Of a stretch of 64,000 nucleotides of DNA, positions 1 through 11,220 are shown piece after piece (the first letter of the stretch is position 1; each line of letters begins with the position of its first letter). The notes under the pieces were generated by a model. The model ran no database searches and had not been told where the DNA came from. It saw only the letters and a program-made list of their open reading frames with translations. The position numbers and the translations under genes are program-made. The stretch lies in NCBI GenBank assembly GCA_005473895.2, contig SRJI02000007.1, positions 26,001 through 90,000 on the forward strand. Direction: 5' to 3'. Source of the stretch: Carideicomes alvinocaridis. GTDB taxonomy: Bacteria > Pseudomonadota > Alphaproteobacteria > Rhodobacterales > Rhodobacteraceae.

Positions 1-1
1 G

Positions 2-850
<849 letters not shown>

Positions 851-872
851 CAGGCGGCCCCGGGAGGGCGGC

Positions 873-2153
873 ATGGACACGATCTTTGCCCTGGCAACGG
901 CGCGCGGCAAGGCCGGCGTGGCGGTCATCCGCCTGTCCGGCCCCGACGCCCTGCGCGCGGGCGAAGCCATTTGCGGCCCCCTGCCCGACCCGCGGCGCAC
1001 GGCGCTCCGCCGGCTGAAGGCGTCCGACGGCACGCTGCTGGATGAGGCTATGGTGATCCGCTTCGCCGCGGGCGCGAGCTTTACCGGCGAAGACGTGGTT
1101 GAATTTCACCTCCACGGTGCACCCGCGATCCAGCAGGCGGTGCTACGGGAATGCGCCGCGCTAGGACTGCGTCCGGCCGAGGCTGGGGAGTTCACCCGCC
1201 GCGCTTTCGAGAACGGCCGCCTGGACCTGGCGCAAGTCGAAGGCCTCGCCGACCTGATCGAGGCGGAGACCGAGGCGCAGCGGCGACAGGCCCTGCGGAT
1301 TCTCTCCGGCGAACTCGGCCAGCGCGCTGGGATTTGGCGGACCGACCTGATCCGCGCGGCCTCCCTGCTCGAGGCGGTGATCGATTTCGCCGACGAGGAG
1401 GTGCCGGAGGACGTCTCGACCGAGGTGCTGGCGCTGCTCTCCGCAACCACCACCGATCTGCAACGCGACGAGCGCGGTGTGCAGGCGGCGGAACGGGTGC
1501 GCGACGGCGTCGAAGTGGCCATCGTCGGCCGCCCGAATGTCGGGAAATCCACGCTTCTCAACCGCTTGGCCGGTCGCGAGGCCGCGATCACCTCGGAACA
1601 TGCCGGCACCACCCGCGACATCATCGAGGTGCGAATGGACGTCGGAGGCTACGCCGTCACCCTGCTGGACACCGCGGGCCTGCGCGAGGCGGAGGATGCG
1701 GTTGAGTCCATCGGCGTCGAGCGTGCGCGGCAACGGGCGGAGTTGGCCGATCTTCGGATCTTCCTGATCGAAGCGGAGGAAGCGCCGGAGCTGACGCCCC
1801 GCGACGGTGACCTTGTGCTGCGCGCGAAGATGGATACGGACTCGGGCGAGGACGGGATCTCCGGCAAGACCGGCGCGGGGATTGACCGCCTGCTCGAACG
1901 GCTGGAGGCCCGGGTCTCCGAGCTGTCCGGCGGCGCTGGCCTCGCGACCCGAGAACGTCATCGGCTGGCAATCGCCGGCGCCATCGAACGGCTGGGCGCG
2001 GCGTCTGCCTTGGTTGCACAAGGCGCCGAGCATTATGATATTGCAGCAGAAGAAATGCGTAGCGCGATTCGTGGCCTGGACAGCCTGATCGGGCGTGTGG
2101 ACGTGGAAAACCTCCTCGACGAGATCTTTTCCAGCTTCTGCATCGGCAAGTAG
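873..2153 (+). CDS. mnmE: tRNA uridine-5-carboxymethylaminomethyl modification GTPase MnmE
   Basis: 426 residues. MnmE works with MnmG to place carboxymethylaminomethyl groups on U34 of certain tRNAs. The order is an N-terminal tetrahydrofolate-binding domain, a helical domain, and a G domain inserted at about residues 215-350. The G domain has G1 GRPNVGKS near residue 219, G2 GTTRD near 246 and G3 DTAGL near 266. The protein ends in CIGK, the essential C-terminal Cys motif. The usual G4 NKxD is read as AKMD near residue 318, so the Asn is replaced. A GGGAGGG ribosome site precedes the ATG. MnmG follows after 11 nt and is probably cotranscribed. Confidence 0.97.
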   Translation: MDTIFALATARGKAGVAVIRLSGPDALRAGEAICGPLPDPRRTALRRLKASDGTLLDEAMVIRFAAGASFTGEDVVEFHLHGAPAIQQAVLRECAALGLRPAEAGEFTRRAFENGRLDLAQVEGLADLIEAETEAQRRQALRILSGELGQRAGIWRTDLIRAASLLEAVIDFADEEVPEDVSTEVLALLSATTTDLQRDERGVQAAERVRDGVEVAIVGRPNVGKSTLLNRLAGREAAITSEHAGTTRDIIEVRMDVGGYAVTLLDTAGLREAEDAVESIGVERARQRAELADLRIFLIEAEEAPELTPRDGDLVLRAKMDTDSGEDGISGKTGAGIDRLLERLEARVSELSGGAGLATRERHRLAIAGAIERLGAASALVAQGAEHYDIAAEEMRSAIRGLDSLIGRVDVENLLDEIFSSFCIGK

Positions 2154-2164
2154 GAGTGTTTCAC

Positions 2165-4029
<1,865 letters not shown>

Positions 4030-4033
<4 letters not shown>

Positions 4034-4641
4034 GCGCGCAGGACCTGCCCGTCGATGTTTCACGTGAAACATCCGACCGGCTGAAGACCTACGAAAGCCT
4101 GCTGCAAACCTGGAACCCGCGGATCAACCTCGTCTCCCGCTCGACGCTGTCCGAGGCCTGGACGCGGCACATCGTTGATTCCGTGCAGATCTTTGACCTC
4201 GCCCCGGGCTTCACACACTGGGCGGACCTCGGGAGTGGCGGGGGTTTCCCCGGGCTGGTCTGCGCTATCCTCGCCGCGGAGCGGGTCCCCGACGCCGAAT
4301 TCACGCTGGTTGAAAGCGATCAGCGCAAATGCGCCTTCCTCCGGTCCGTCGCGCGGGAGACGGGCGTGAAGGTGCAGGTCAAGGCCAGCCGGATCGAGGC
4401 GCTCCCCCCGCTGGGCGCCGACCTGCTGAGCGCCCGCGCCCTGGCCGACCTGCCCGCGCTTCTGACCCATGCAGAGCGCCACCTCTCCCCCGCCGGCACG
4501 GCGATTTTCCCGAAGGGGCGGCAATGGGAAAAAGAAGTGGAGGCCGCGCGGAAGACTTGGCAATTTGACCTCGAAACCAGTAAAAGCATAACAGACGAGC
4601 AAGCAGTTATCCTGCAAATCAAGGGAGTATCGCGTGTCTGA
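4030..4641 (+). CDS. rsmG: 16S rRNA (guanine(527)-N(7))-methyltransferase RsmG
   Basis: 203 residues. Methylates N7 of G527 in 16S rRNA using S-adenosylmethionine. The SAM-binding motif [10 protein letters not shown] is at about residues 66-75. The N-terminal residues DVSRET are encoded by the second parS palindrome. The GTG start at 4030 overlaps the mnmG stop (GTGA), which suggests translational coupling. The 3' end overlaps parA by 8 nt. Length is normal for the family. Confidence 0.95.
4056..4071. promoter_or_regulatory. parS: parS centromere site (perfect), inside rsmG
   Basis: Second exact copy of TGTTTCACGTGAAACA, inside the rsmG coding sequence 26 nt after its start and 578 bp upstream of parA. 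Two perfect 16-bp copies within 2 kb next to parAB strongly support a ParB loading region. Confidence 0.94.
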
Positions 4642-5443
4642 CCCGACCCGGCCTGCCGGCCCCAAGATCATCGCGATCGCCAACCAGAAAGGCGGCGTCG
4701 GCAAGACCACGACCGCGCTCAACCTCGGCGCGGCGCTGGCGGAACAGGGTCACCGGGTGCTTCTGGTGGATCTCGATCCGCAGGGGAATGCCTCCACCGG
4801 GATCGGGGTGGAGCCGGACAACCGCGAATACACGACCTACGAACTGCTGCTCGAGGATATCGACCTGGACGTCGTGATCCAGCCGACCAGCGTGGCCAAC
4901 CTGTCGATCGTTCCGGCGACGGTCGATCTGAGCTCGGCCGATATCGAGCTGTTTTCCAGCGAAAAACGCAGCTTTCTGCTGCATGATGCGCTGCGCCAGC
5001 CCGGGATGGACCGGTTTGGCTGGGATTTCGTGCTGATCGACTGCCCCCCGTCGCTGAACCTTCTGACGGTGAACGCGATGGTGGCCGCGCATTCCGTTCT
5101 GGTGCCGCTGCAAAGCGAGTTCTTCGCGCTGGAAGGGCTGAGCCAGCTCATGCTGACGATCCGGGAGGTCCGGCAATCGGCGAATCCGGATCTGCGGATC
5201 GAGGGGATCGTCCTGACCATGTACGACCGGCGCAACAACCTGTCCCAGCAGGTGGAGGCCGACGCGCGCGATAACCTGGGGGACCTGGTGTACCGCACCG
5301 TGATCCCGCGCAATGTTCGGGTGAGCGAGGCGCCGTCCTATGCCCTGCCCGTCCTGGCCTATGATCCGAATTCCAAGGGCGCCGAAGCTTATCGCGCCCT
5401 GGCGCAGGAGCTTCTGCGCAACAATGCCAAACTTGCCGCCTGA
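4634..5443 (+). CDS. parA: Chromosome partitioning ATPase ParA
   Basis: 269 residues. Walker-type ATPase that moves ParB-parS complexes during chromosome segregation. The deviant Walker A motif KGGVGKTTT with its signature lysine is at about residues 17-25, and the Walker B-like stretch LLVDLDPQGNAST follows. A further conserved stretch is FVLIDCPPSLNLLT. The GTG start at 4634 lies 6 nt after AAGGGAG and overlaps the rsmG end by 8 nt. parB follows after 15 nt. Together with the two parS sites this forms a complete chromosomal partition system. Confidence 0.97.
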   Translation: MSDPTRPAGPKIIAIANQKGGVGKTTTALNLGAALAEQGHRVLLVDLDPQGNASTGIGVEPDNREYTTYELLLEDIDLDVVIQPTSVANLSIVPATVDLSSADIELFSSEKRSFLLHDALRQPGMDRFGWDFVLIDCPPSLNLLTVNAMVAAHSVLVPLQSEFFALEGLSQLMLTIREVRQSANPDLRIEGIVLTMYDRRNNLSQQVEADARDNLGDLVYRTVIPRNVRVSEAPSYALPVLAYDPNSKGAEAYRALAQELLRNNAKLAA

Positions 5444-5458
5444 GCTGAGGGAGCCGAA

Positions 5459-6346
5459 ATGAACGACAGGACGACACGCAGCCGGGGCCTGGGCCGCGGG
5501 CTTTCGGCGCTGATGGCGGATGTGGGCCCGCAGGAGGGCGACTCCGGGCCTCGCAGCGCGGACATGAACGTCCCGATCGAGAAGATCCATCCGAACCGGG
5601 ACCAGCCGCGGCGGCAATTCCAGCAGGAGCAGTTGCAGGAGCTCTCGGATTCGATCCGCGCGCGGGGCGTCATTCAGCCGCTGATCGTGCGCCCCCGCCC
5701 CGGCAACGAGGGCGAGTTCGAGATCGTTGCGGGCGAACGCCGCTGGCGTGCCTCGCAGCTTGCGCAGCTGCACGAATTGCCGGTGATCGTGCGCGAGTTC
5801 AACGACACCGAGGTGCTCGAGGTCGCAATCATCGAGAACATCCAGCGCGAGAACCTCAACGCCATCGAGGAGGCGGCGGGCTATCGGCAGCTGATGGACA
5901 AGTTCGGCCATACGCAGGAGCGGCTGGCCGAAGCGCTCGGCAAGAGCCGGAGCCACATCGCCAACCTGATGCGGCTGCTGAATCTGCCGGAATCGGTGAT
6001 GGAGTACGTCCGGAACGGGCAGCTCAGCGCCGGCCATGCGCGGGCGCTGGTGACGGCCGAGGATCCGGAAACGCTGGCGCACCAGATCGTCAGGGGCGGG
6101 CTCTCGGTCCGCGAGGCGGAGAGGTTGGCCAAGAAGCAGGCGGAGGGCGAAAAGCCCCGGGCGCGCCAGGCAGCGAAGCCCGAGAAGGACGCGGATACCC
6201 GCGCGCTGGAAGGCGACCTGTCGGCGACGCTGAAGATGAAGGTGCAGATCGACCATGCGGCCGGGGGCGAAGGCGGCAAGCTGACGATTTCCTACAAGGA
6301 TTTCGAGGAGCTGGACGATCTTTGCCGGATGCTGGGTGCCACCTGA
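5459..6346 (+). CDS. parB: Chromosome partitioning protein ParB
   Basis: 295 residues. parS-specific DNA-binding CTPase that spreads along the chromosome. The N-terminal domain has GERRWRA, in the CTP-binding pocket, and ENIQRENLNAIEEA. A helix-turn-helix follows around TQERLAEALGKSRSHIANL (about residues 145-165). The C-terminal dimerisation domain is preceded by a charged linker rich in Lys and Glu. The gene is 15 nt after parA and nearly abuts the convergent ybaN-like gene at its 3' end. Confidence 0.97.
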   Translation: MNDRTTRSRGLGRGLSALMADVGPQEGDSGPRSADMNVPIEKIHPNRDQPRRQFQQEQLQELSDSIRARGVIQPLIVRPRPGNEGEFEIVAGERRWRASQLAQLHELPVIVREFNDTEVLEVAIIENIQRENLNAIEEAAGYRQLMDKFGHTQERLAEALGKSRSHIANLMRLLNLPESVMEYVRNGQLSAGHARALVTAEDPETLAHQIVRGGLSVREAERLAKKQAEGEKPRARQAAKPEKDADTRALEGDLSATLKMKVQIDHAAGGEGGKLTISYKDFEELDDLCRMLGAT

Positions 6347-6349
6347 GCG

Positions 6350-6703
6350 TCAGGCGGACGGGCGCGTCCAGATGAAGATCATCACGCAGCCCAGCGTCAC
6401 CGCCTGAATCGCCAAGACATGGGCGGGAAGCTGTAGCACCACCGAGACAAGGAAGACGGCGGCGACGGAAACGGTCGCCGCCTTTTTTGCGCTTGGCCGG
6501 ATCGCGCCGCTGCGCTGCCAATCCTCGATCATCGGGCCGAAGGTTCGATGCGACAGGAGCCAGTTGTGTAGTCGCTCGGAGGAGCGGGCAAAGCAGAACG
6601 CGGCGAGCAACAGGAAGGGCACGGTGGGCACCAGCGGCAGGACCACACCGATCAGGCCGAGGCCGAGCGCGATCAGGCCAAAGGTCAGCCAGAGCAGCCG
6701 CAT
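6350..6703 (-). CDS. DUF454 (YbaN-like) inner membrane protein
   Basis: 117 residues with two to three hydrophobic segments (about residues 3-38 and 78-112). The motif LPLVPTVPFLLLAAFCFARSS matches the DUF454/YbaN family, small integral inner-membrane proteins of unknown role. It follows hemW on the same strand with only 3 nt between them and is the last gene of the rph-rdgB-hemW run. It converges on parB. The function is not known. Confidence 0.85.
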   Translation of the reverse strand: MRLLWLTFGLIALGLGLIGVVLPLVPTVPFLLLAAFCFARSSERLHNWLLSHRTFGPMIEDWQRSGAIRPSAKKAATVSVAAVFLVSVVLQLPAHVLAIQAVTLGCVMIFIWTRPSA

Positions 6704-6706
6704 CCG

Positions 6707-7903
6707 TCAGCGCGCCAGAAGTTCGCGGATCACCGCGTTCAGCACGGGGCGGCCCTGCTCGGAGACACGCAAGCGACCCTGTTCCTGCTCGATCATGCCC
6801 AGATCGGCGACATAAGCCAGCCCCTCGGGATCGATCGGCGACCCGGCCAAGCCCTCGTAGCGGGCGGGGTCGATCCCTTCTCGCAAGCGAAGACCCATCA
6901 TCAGGAACTCTGTTGCGGTATCTTCGGGCGCCAAGGGTTCCCAGCTTGCCGGGTCCCCCTGCCCCACGCGGTCCAGCCAGGCGCCGGGAGCGCGCGGATT
7001 TTCCACCGCGTGTCGCTGGCCGTTCAGGGTGATCCGCCCATGGGCGCCCGGCCCGATGCCCACGTAATCACCGTAGCGCCAGTAGATCAGGTTGTGCCGC
7101 GATTCTGCGCCCTCGCCCGCATGGTTGGACACCTCGTAGGCCGGCAGGCCCGCGGCATCACAAATCCCCTGCGTGGCGAAGTACATCTCGGCCGCGTCGT
7201 CATCCTCGGGGAGCCCGCGTAGGAGACCGCGCTCGTGACGCTCTCCGAAAGCCGTCCCCTCCTCGATCGTGAGCTGGTAGAGCGACAGGTGATCGACCGC
7301 CATCGACAGCGCCTCTCGCAGCTCTGTGCGCCAGGCTTCGACGCTTTGCCCCTGGCGGGCGTAGATCAGGTCGAAACTGACGCGCTCGAACCGGTCGCGG
7401 GCGATGTCAAAGGCCGCGCGGGCCTCGGCCACGCTGTGGAGCCGGCCCAGGGCGCGCAGGTCATTGTCGTTAAGTGACTGAATTCCCATGGAAATCCTGT
7501 TCACCCCGGCATCCGAGAACCCGGCGAAGCGGCCCGCCTCGACCGAGGATGGATTCGCCTCGAGCGTGACTTCCATGCTGTTGGAGGCGGGCCAGAGCGC
7601 CCTCGCCTTCTCGATCACGCGGCCCACGGTGTCGGGGCGCATCAGGCTGGGGGTGCCGCCGCCGAAGAAGATGGAATCCAGGACCCGCCCCGGGGTCAGT
7701 GTGGCGTAACGCTCCAGTTCCAGCAGGTAGGCCGCCTCCCAGCGGTCATGGTCGATGAAGCGGGCGACATGGGAGTTGAAATCGCAATAGGGGCACTTGG
7801 ATTCGCAGAACGGCCAATGGACGTAGAGGCCGAAGCCGCCGTTCCGCCAGTCCTCGGTCAGGGCGTCAGTCGAAGCAGCCGGCGACGAACTTGCGGAAGG
7901 CAT
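6707..7903 (-). CDS. hemW: HemW-type radical SAM heme chaperone
   Basis: 398 residues from the chosen ATG. The radical SAM cluster motif CESKCPYC (CX3CX2C) followed by DFNSH is typical of HemW, which inserts or traffics heme, rather than of coproporphyrinogen dehydrogenase HemN, which has a further Cys. The motif FFGGGTPSLM follows. The frame stays open upstream to 7996, but those residues are out-of-frame rdgB sequence. The ATG at 7903 still overlaps rdgB by 38 nt, and the true start could lie closer to the conserved GFGLYVHWPFC. The overlap indicates coupling to rdgB. Confidence 0.92.
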   Translation of the reverse strand: MPSASSSPAASTDALTEDWRNGGFGLYVHWPFCESKCPYCDFNSHVARFIDHDRWEAAYLLELERYATLTPGRVLDSIFFGGGTPSLMRPDTVGRVIEKARALWPASNSMEVTLEANPSSVEAGRFAGFSDAGVNRISMGIQSLNDNDLRALGRLHSVAEARAAFDIARDRFERVSFDLIYARQGQSVEAWRTELREALSMAVDHLSLYQLTIEEGTAFGERHERGLLRGLPEDDDAAEMYFATQGICDAAGLPAYEVSNHAGEGAESRHNLIYWRYGDYVGIGPGAHGRITLNGQRHAVENPRAPGAWLDRVGQGDPASWEPLAPEDTATEFLMMGLRLREGIDPARYEGLAGSPIDPEGLAYVADLGMIEQEQGRLRVSEQGRPVLNAVIRELLAR

Positions 7904-8477
7904 CGGCGCGGTGGCTGATGCGGTTCTTTTCCCAGCGGTCCATTTCGCCGAAGGTGATGTCGTAGCCGTCGGGCTGGAAGATCGGGTCATAACCATGTCC
8001 TTCGTCGCCCCGCATCGGCCAGACCACGCGGCCCGGCATCACGCCCGGAAACACCTCGTCATGCCCGTCCGGCCAGGCCAGCACCAGCGTGCAGCAGAAC
8101 CGCGCGGTCCAGGGCTCGGGCGCGCCGGTCTCGCGCAGGCGGTCGTGGGTCTTGCCCATCGCCATGACGAAATCGCGCCCGTTCTCCGTTTCCGCCCAGT
8201 TCGCCGTGTAGACACCCGGCGCATTGTCCAGCGCGTCGATCTCGATCCCGGAATCGTCGGCCAGCGCCGGTAGGCCGGTCGCCTGCGCCGCGGCATGGGC
8301 CTTGATCCGCGCATTCCCGATGAATGTGGTCTCGGTTTCCTCGGGTTCAACCAGGCCCTTCTCCGCGGCGCCCACGACTTTCACGCCATAGGGCTCCAGC
8401 AGCGCCTTGATCTCTTCCAGCTTGCCCGCGTTATGCGTGGCCACCAGCAGCGTATCGCCCGAGAATTTGCGTGTCAT
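7866..8477 (-). CDS. rdgB: XTP/dITP diphosphatase (non-canonical purine NTP pyrophosphatase)
   Basis: 203 residues. Hydrolyses dITP, dXTP and their ribo forms to monophosphates and so keeps deaminated purines out of nucleic acids. The family motif [20 protein letters not shown] is in the middle, the N-terminus has [14 protein letters not shown], and the C-terminus has GYDPIF and ISHRADA. Its ATG overlaps the stop of rph (ATGA), and its 3' end overlaps hemW. Length is normal. Confidence 0.95.
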   Translation of the reverse strand: MTRKFSGDTLLVATHNAGKLEEIKALLEPYGVKVVGAAEKGLVEPEETETTFIGNARIKAHAAAQATGLPALADDSGIEIDALDNAPGVYTANWAETENGRDFVMAMGKTHDRLRETGAPEPWTARFCCTLVLAWPDGHDEVFPGVMPGRVVWPMRGDEGHGYDPIFQPDGYDITFGEMDRWEKNRISHRADAFRKFVAGCFD

Positions 8478-9187
8478 GCCGTCGCGGCCTTCTGCGCCTC
8501 GACCAGTTCGCCAACGCCCTTTTCGGCGAGGTCCAGCAGCTGGTTCATCTGGTCGCGGGAGAACACGGCGCCCTCGGCCGACATCTGCACCTCGATCAGC
8601 TTTCTGGAGCCGGTCATGATGAAGTTGCCGTCGACGCCCGCATCACTGTCTTCGGGATAGTCGAGGTCGAGCACCGGCTGCCCGGCATAAAGTCCGCAGG
8701 ACACGGCCGCGACCGGATCGACCAGCGGGTCGGAGGTGATGTCGCCCGCCTTCATCAGCTTGTTGACCGCGAGCCGCAGCGCGACCCAGCCGCCGGTGAT
8801 GGAAGCGCAGCGCGTGCCGCCGTCGGCCTGGATAACGTCGCAATCCACGGTGATCTGGCGTTCGCCGAGTGCCACGCGATCCACGCCCGCGCGCAGCGAC
8901 CGGCCGATGAGGCGCTGGATCTCCACCGTGCGCCCGCCCTGCTTGCCGGCCTGCGCCTCGCGCCGCATCCGGCTGGTGGTGGAGCGCGGCAGCATCCCGT
9001 ATTCTGCCGTCACCCAGCCAAGCCCCGAGCCCTTGAGGAAGGGCGGCACCCGTTCCTCGAGCGTCGCGGTGCACAACACGTGGGTGTCGCCGATACGGAT
9101 CATGCAGGACCCTTCGGCATGTTTCGTGACCCCGGTCTCGATTGAAACCGGGCGCATTTCACTTAGATCTCGACCAGAGGGGCGCAT
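8474..9187 (-). CDS. rph: Ribonuclease PH
   Basis: 237 residues. Phosphorolytic 3'-5' exoribonuclease that trims tRNA 3' ends. It starts [14 protein letters not shown], the conserved N-terminus. An in-frame ATG 57 nt further upstream lacks conservation, and an AAGGA ribosome site fits the chosen ATG. It contains [14 protein letters not shown] and the family segment [20 protein letters not shown] (about residues 85-105). First gene of rph-rdgB-hemW-ybaN, transcribed away from hrcA. Confidence 0.95.
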   Translation of the reverse strand: MRPSGRDLSEMRPVSIETGVTKHAEGSCMIRIGDTHVLCTATLEERVPPFLKGSGLGWVTAEYGMLPRSTTSRMRREAQAGKQGGRTVEIQRLIGRSLRAGVDRVALGERQITVDCDVIQADGGTRCASITGGWVALRLAVNKLMKAGDITSDPLVDPVAAVSCGLYAGQPVLDLDYPEDSDAGVDGNFIMTGSRKLIEVQMSAEGAVFSRDQMNQLLDLAEKGVGELVEAQKAATA

Positions 9188-9250
9188 GGATAATCCTTTC
9201 GCGATTTCGCGTGGGGGATACAGGGGCGAAACACCGGAAAGCAAGCCCGA

Positions 9251-9278
9251 TTGACCTTTCGCGCGGAGCCGCTTTAAT
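9251..9278 (+). promoter_or_regulatory. Candidate sigma-70 promoter of hrcA-grpE
   Basis: TTGACC at 9251-9256 and TTTAAT at 9273-9278 with a 16-nt spacer, 19 nt before the hrcA start. No CIRCE inverted repeat is visible here. Confidence 0.5.
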
Positions 9279-9296
9279 GCCCCGTCGAGGACCCGT

Positions 9297-10367
9297 ATGC
9301 CGATGAGCCAGGAAGCACGTCTGTTCGAGGAGATGAACCAGCGCTCGCGCGAGGTTTTCCGCCGCGTGGTGGAAAGCTACCTCGAAACCGGGGAGCCCGT
9401 GGGCTCGCGCACGCTGACCCGGACGCTGAGCGAAAAGGTCTCGGCCGCGACAATCCGCAACGTGATGCAGGACCTGGAATTCCTCGGCCTGCTGGGCAGC
9501 CCCCATGTCAGCGCCGGGCGGATCCCGACGCAGCGGGGGCTGCGGATGTTCGTCGACGGGCTGCTGGAGGTCTCGGATCTGGATCTTGGCGACCGGCAGG
9601 CGCTGGAACAGAGCATGGGGTCGAATACCAGCGATGTCGGCGGGCTGCTCGACCGCGTGGGATCCGCGCTGTCGGGGGTGACGCATGGCGCCTCGCTGGT
9701 GCTGGCGCCCAAGCACGAGGCGCCGATCAAGCATATCGAGTTCGTGTCGCTCGGCCATGACCGGGCGCTGGTGGTGCTGGTCTTTGCCGATGGTCACGTG
9801 GAGAACCGGATCTTCAACCCGCCGCCGGGGCAGACCCCCAGCTCCATGCGCGAGGCGGCGAATTTCCTCAACGCCCTGATCGAGGGGCGGACGCTGTCGG
9901 ATCTGCAGAACGTCATCCGGCGCGAGATCGACGCCCGGCGGCAGGAGATCGACAACCTTGCCCGCGACCTCGTCGATAGCGGGCTGGCCGTCTGGCAGGA
10001 CGAGGGCGAACGCTACGAGCGGCTGATCGTCCGCGGCCGGGCGAATCTGCTGGCCGGCGAGGCCCCGGAGGAAGAGCTGGACCGCATCCGCACGCTCTTT
10101 GACGACCTGGAGCGCAAGCGCGATATCGCCGAGTTCCTGGAACTGACCGAAGAGGGCGAGGGTGTGCGCATTTTCATCGGGTCGGAGAACAAACTTTTCT
10201 CACTTTCGGGTTCCTCTTTGGTCGTCTCTCCTTATATGAACGCGGATCGTAAGATTATCGGTGCGGTGGGCGTGATCGGACCGACGAGGCTGAACTACGG
10301 ACGGATCGTGCCCATCGTCGACTACACGGCACAGCTGGTCGGGCGGATGATCTCCGACCGGCAATAG
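9297..10367 (+). CDS. hrcA: Heat-inducible transcription repressor HrcA
   Basis: 356 residues. Repressor of chaperonin genes that binds CIRCE operators and is tuned by GroEL. The N-terminal winged helix spans about residues 10-85, including [19 protein letters not shown] and [12 protein letters not shown]. The GAF-like and C-terminal domains follow, ending in the conserved [25 protein letters not shown] is placed well for the ATG at 9297; a second in-frame ATG at 9303 is possible. grpE follows after 9 nt. The regulated groESL genes are not in the window. Confidence 0.95.
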   Translation: MPMSQEARLFEEMNQRSREVFRRVVESYLETGEPVGSRTLTRTLSEKVSAATIRNVMQDLEFLGLLGSPHVSAGRIPTQRGLRMFVDGLLEVSDLDLGDRQALEQSMGSNTSDVGGLLDRVGSALSGVTHGASLVLAPKHEAPIKHIEFVSLGHDRALVVLVFADGHVENRIFNPPPGQTPSSMREAANFLNALIEGRTLSDLQNVIRREIDARRQEIDNLARDLVDSGLAVWQDEGERYERLIVRGRANLLAGEAPEEELDRIRTLFDDLERKRDIAEFLELTEEGEGVRIFIGSENKLFSLSGSSLVVSPYMNADRKIIGAVGVIGPTRLNYGRIVPIVDYTAQLVGRMISDRQ

Positions 10368-10376
10368 AGGTGAAGA

Positions 10377-10940
10377 ATGGCAGAGCGCAAAGCAGACGAC
10401 TTTCTGGACGACATCGAGGACGCGGAGGCCGAGGCCTATGCCGAGAATGACGCGGAAATCGACAGCGAAGAGGCCGAGCTTGACGCGCTGAAAGCGGAGC
10501 GGGACGAGTATCGCGACCGTTTCATGCGGGCGCTGGCGGATGCGGAGAACGCGCGCAAACGGTCCGACCGGGACCGCCGCGAGGCCGAGCAATATGGCGG
10601 CTCCAAGCTGTCGCGCGACCTGCTGCCGGTCTACGACAACATGAAACGCGCCGTGGCCTCGGTGGACGAGGCCAACCGCGAGGCGAACGCCGCCCTGATC
10701 GAGGGGATCGAGCTGACCCTGCGCGAGCTGCTGAGCGTGTTCAAGAAGCACGGGATCGAGCCGATCACGCCCGAAGTGGGCGACAAGTTCGATCCCAAGC
10801 ATCACGAGGCCATGTTCGAGGCCCCGGTGCCGGGAACGAATGCCGGCGAGATCATCCAGGTCTCGGCCGAGGGCTTCATGCTGCATGACCGGCTGCTGCG
10901 CCCGGCGCAGGTGGGCGTGTCGTCGAATACCGGCGGCTAA
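10377..10940 (+). CDS. grpE: Nucleotide exchange factor GrpE
   Basis: 187 residues. Releases ADP from DnaK. The acidic N-terminal stretch (about residues 8-40) leads into a long coiled coil containing RFMRALADAENARKRSDRDR. The C-terminal beta domain has HHEAMFEAPVPGTNAG and the typical GFMLHDRLLRPAQVGVS. It is downstream of hrcA in one transcription unit and is followed by a rho-independent terminator. dnaK is not nearby. Confidence 0.95.
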   Translation: MAERKADDFLDDIEDAEAEAYAENDAEIDSEEAELDALKAERDEYRDRFMRALADAENARKRSDRDRREAEQYGGSKLSRDLLPVYDNMKRAVASVDEANREANAALIEGIELTLRELLSVFKKHGIEPITPEVGDKFDPKHHEAMFEAPVPGTNAGEIIQVSAEGFMLHDRLLRPAQVGVSSNTGG

Positions 10941-10944
10941 GCGG

Positions 10945-10960
10945 CGTCACACGTGAAACA
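10945..10960. promoter_or_regulatory. Degenerate parS-like site
   Basis: CGTCACACGTGAAACA matches the parS consensus at 13 of 16 positions with one perfect half-site. It is just after the grpE stop, about 6.9 kb from the nearest perfect parS. It may be a weak ParB site or chance. Confidence 0.35.
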
Positions 10961-10964
10961 TCAA

Positions 10965-10996
10965 AGCCCCGTCGGTCCTGCCGGCGGGGTTTTTCT
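10965..10996 (+). terminator. Rho-independent terminator after grpE
   Basis: Stem CCCCGTCGG / CCGGCGGGG with loop TCCTG, followed by TTTTTCTTT. Placed 25 nt after the grpE stop. Confidence 0.85.
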
Positions 10997-11061
10997 TTGT
11001 GCAGCGTGGTCCGCTTAGGGGCCTTTCGGTGAGTCCGAGCGACGAACCCGCCCGGAATCAA

Positions 11062-11111
11062 GGCACGTAGTGCCGCAGGGCAGCGCCCGTCCGCCCCCTC
11101 GGGCGGGCGCT
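11062..11111. repeat. Two GC-rich hairpins in the grpE-mutS gap (REP-like)
   Basis: GGCAC-GTA-GTGCC at 11062-11074 and, at 11082-11111, AGCGC and CCGCCC pairing with GGGCGG and GCGCT. The string GGCAGCGCC(C/T)GTCCGCC of the second hairpin recurs in inverted orientation at 11196-11212, next to mutS. No T-run follows. No gene is seen in 10997-11220. Confidence 0.45.
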
Positions 11112-11171
11112 ATGTCAACGCCAGCGCGCGCTCGGGTATGGGAGGGGTGTGGCTGGCATTTAAGCTAAGAC

Positions 11172-11217
11172 CACAGAGATATGAGCGCCCACCCGGCGGA
11201 CAGGCGCTGCCCTCTGT
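11172..11217 (-). terminator. Inverted repeat 3' of mutS, possible weak terminator
   Basis: Nested arms ACAGAG/CTCTGT and AGCGCC/GGCGCT just beyond the mutS stop. It is the inverted partner of the 11079-11112 repeat. The run after it on the minus strand is only weakly T-rich, so termination is uncertain. Confidence 0.4.
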
Positions 11218-11220
11218 CGG

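Noticed and set aside
4619..6256. Minus-strand open frame of 545 codons opposite parA and parB
   Set aside because: The parAB genes on the plus strand carry all the expected motifs; the opposite frame has none.
9188..9296. A CIRCE operator expected upstream of hrcA
   Set aside because: No TTAGCACTC-N9-GAGTGCTAA or close variant is visible in the rph-hrcA gap.
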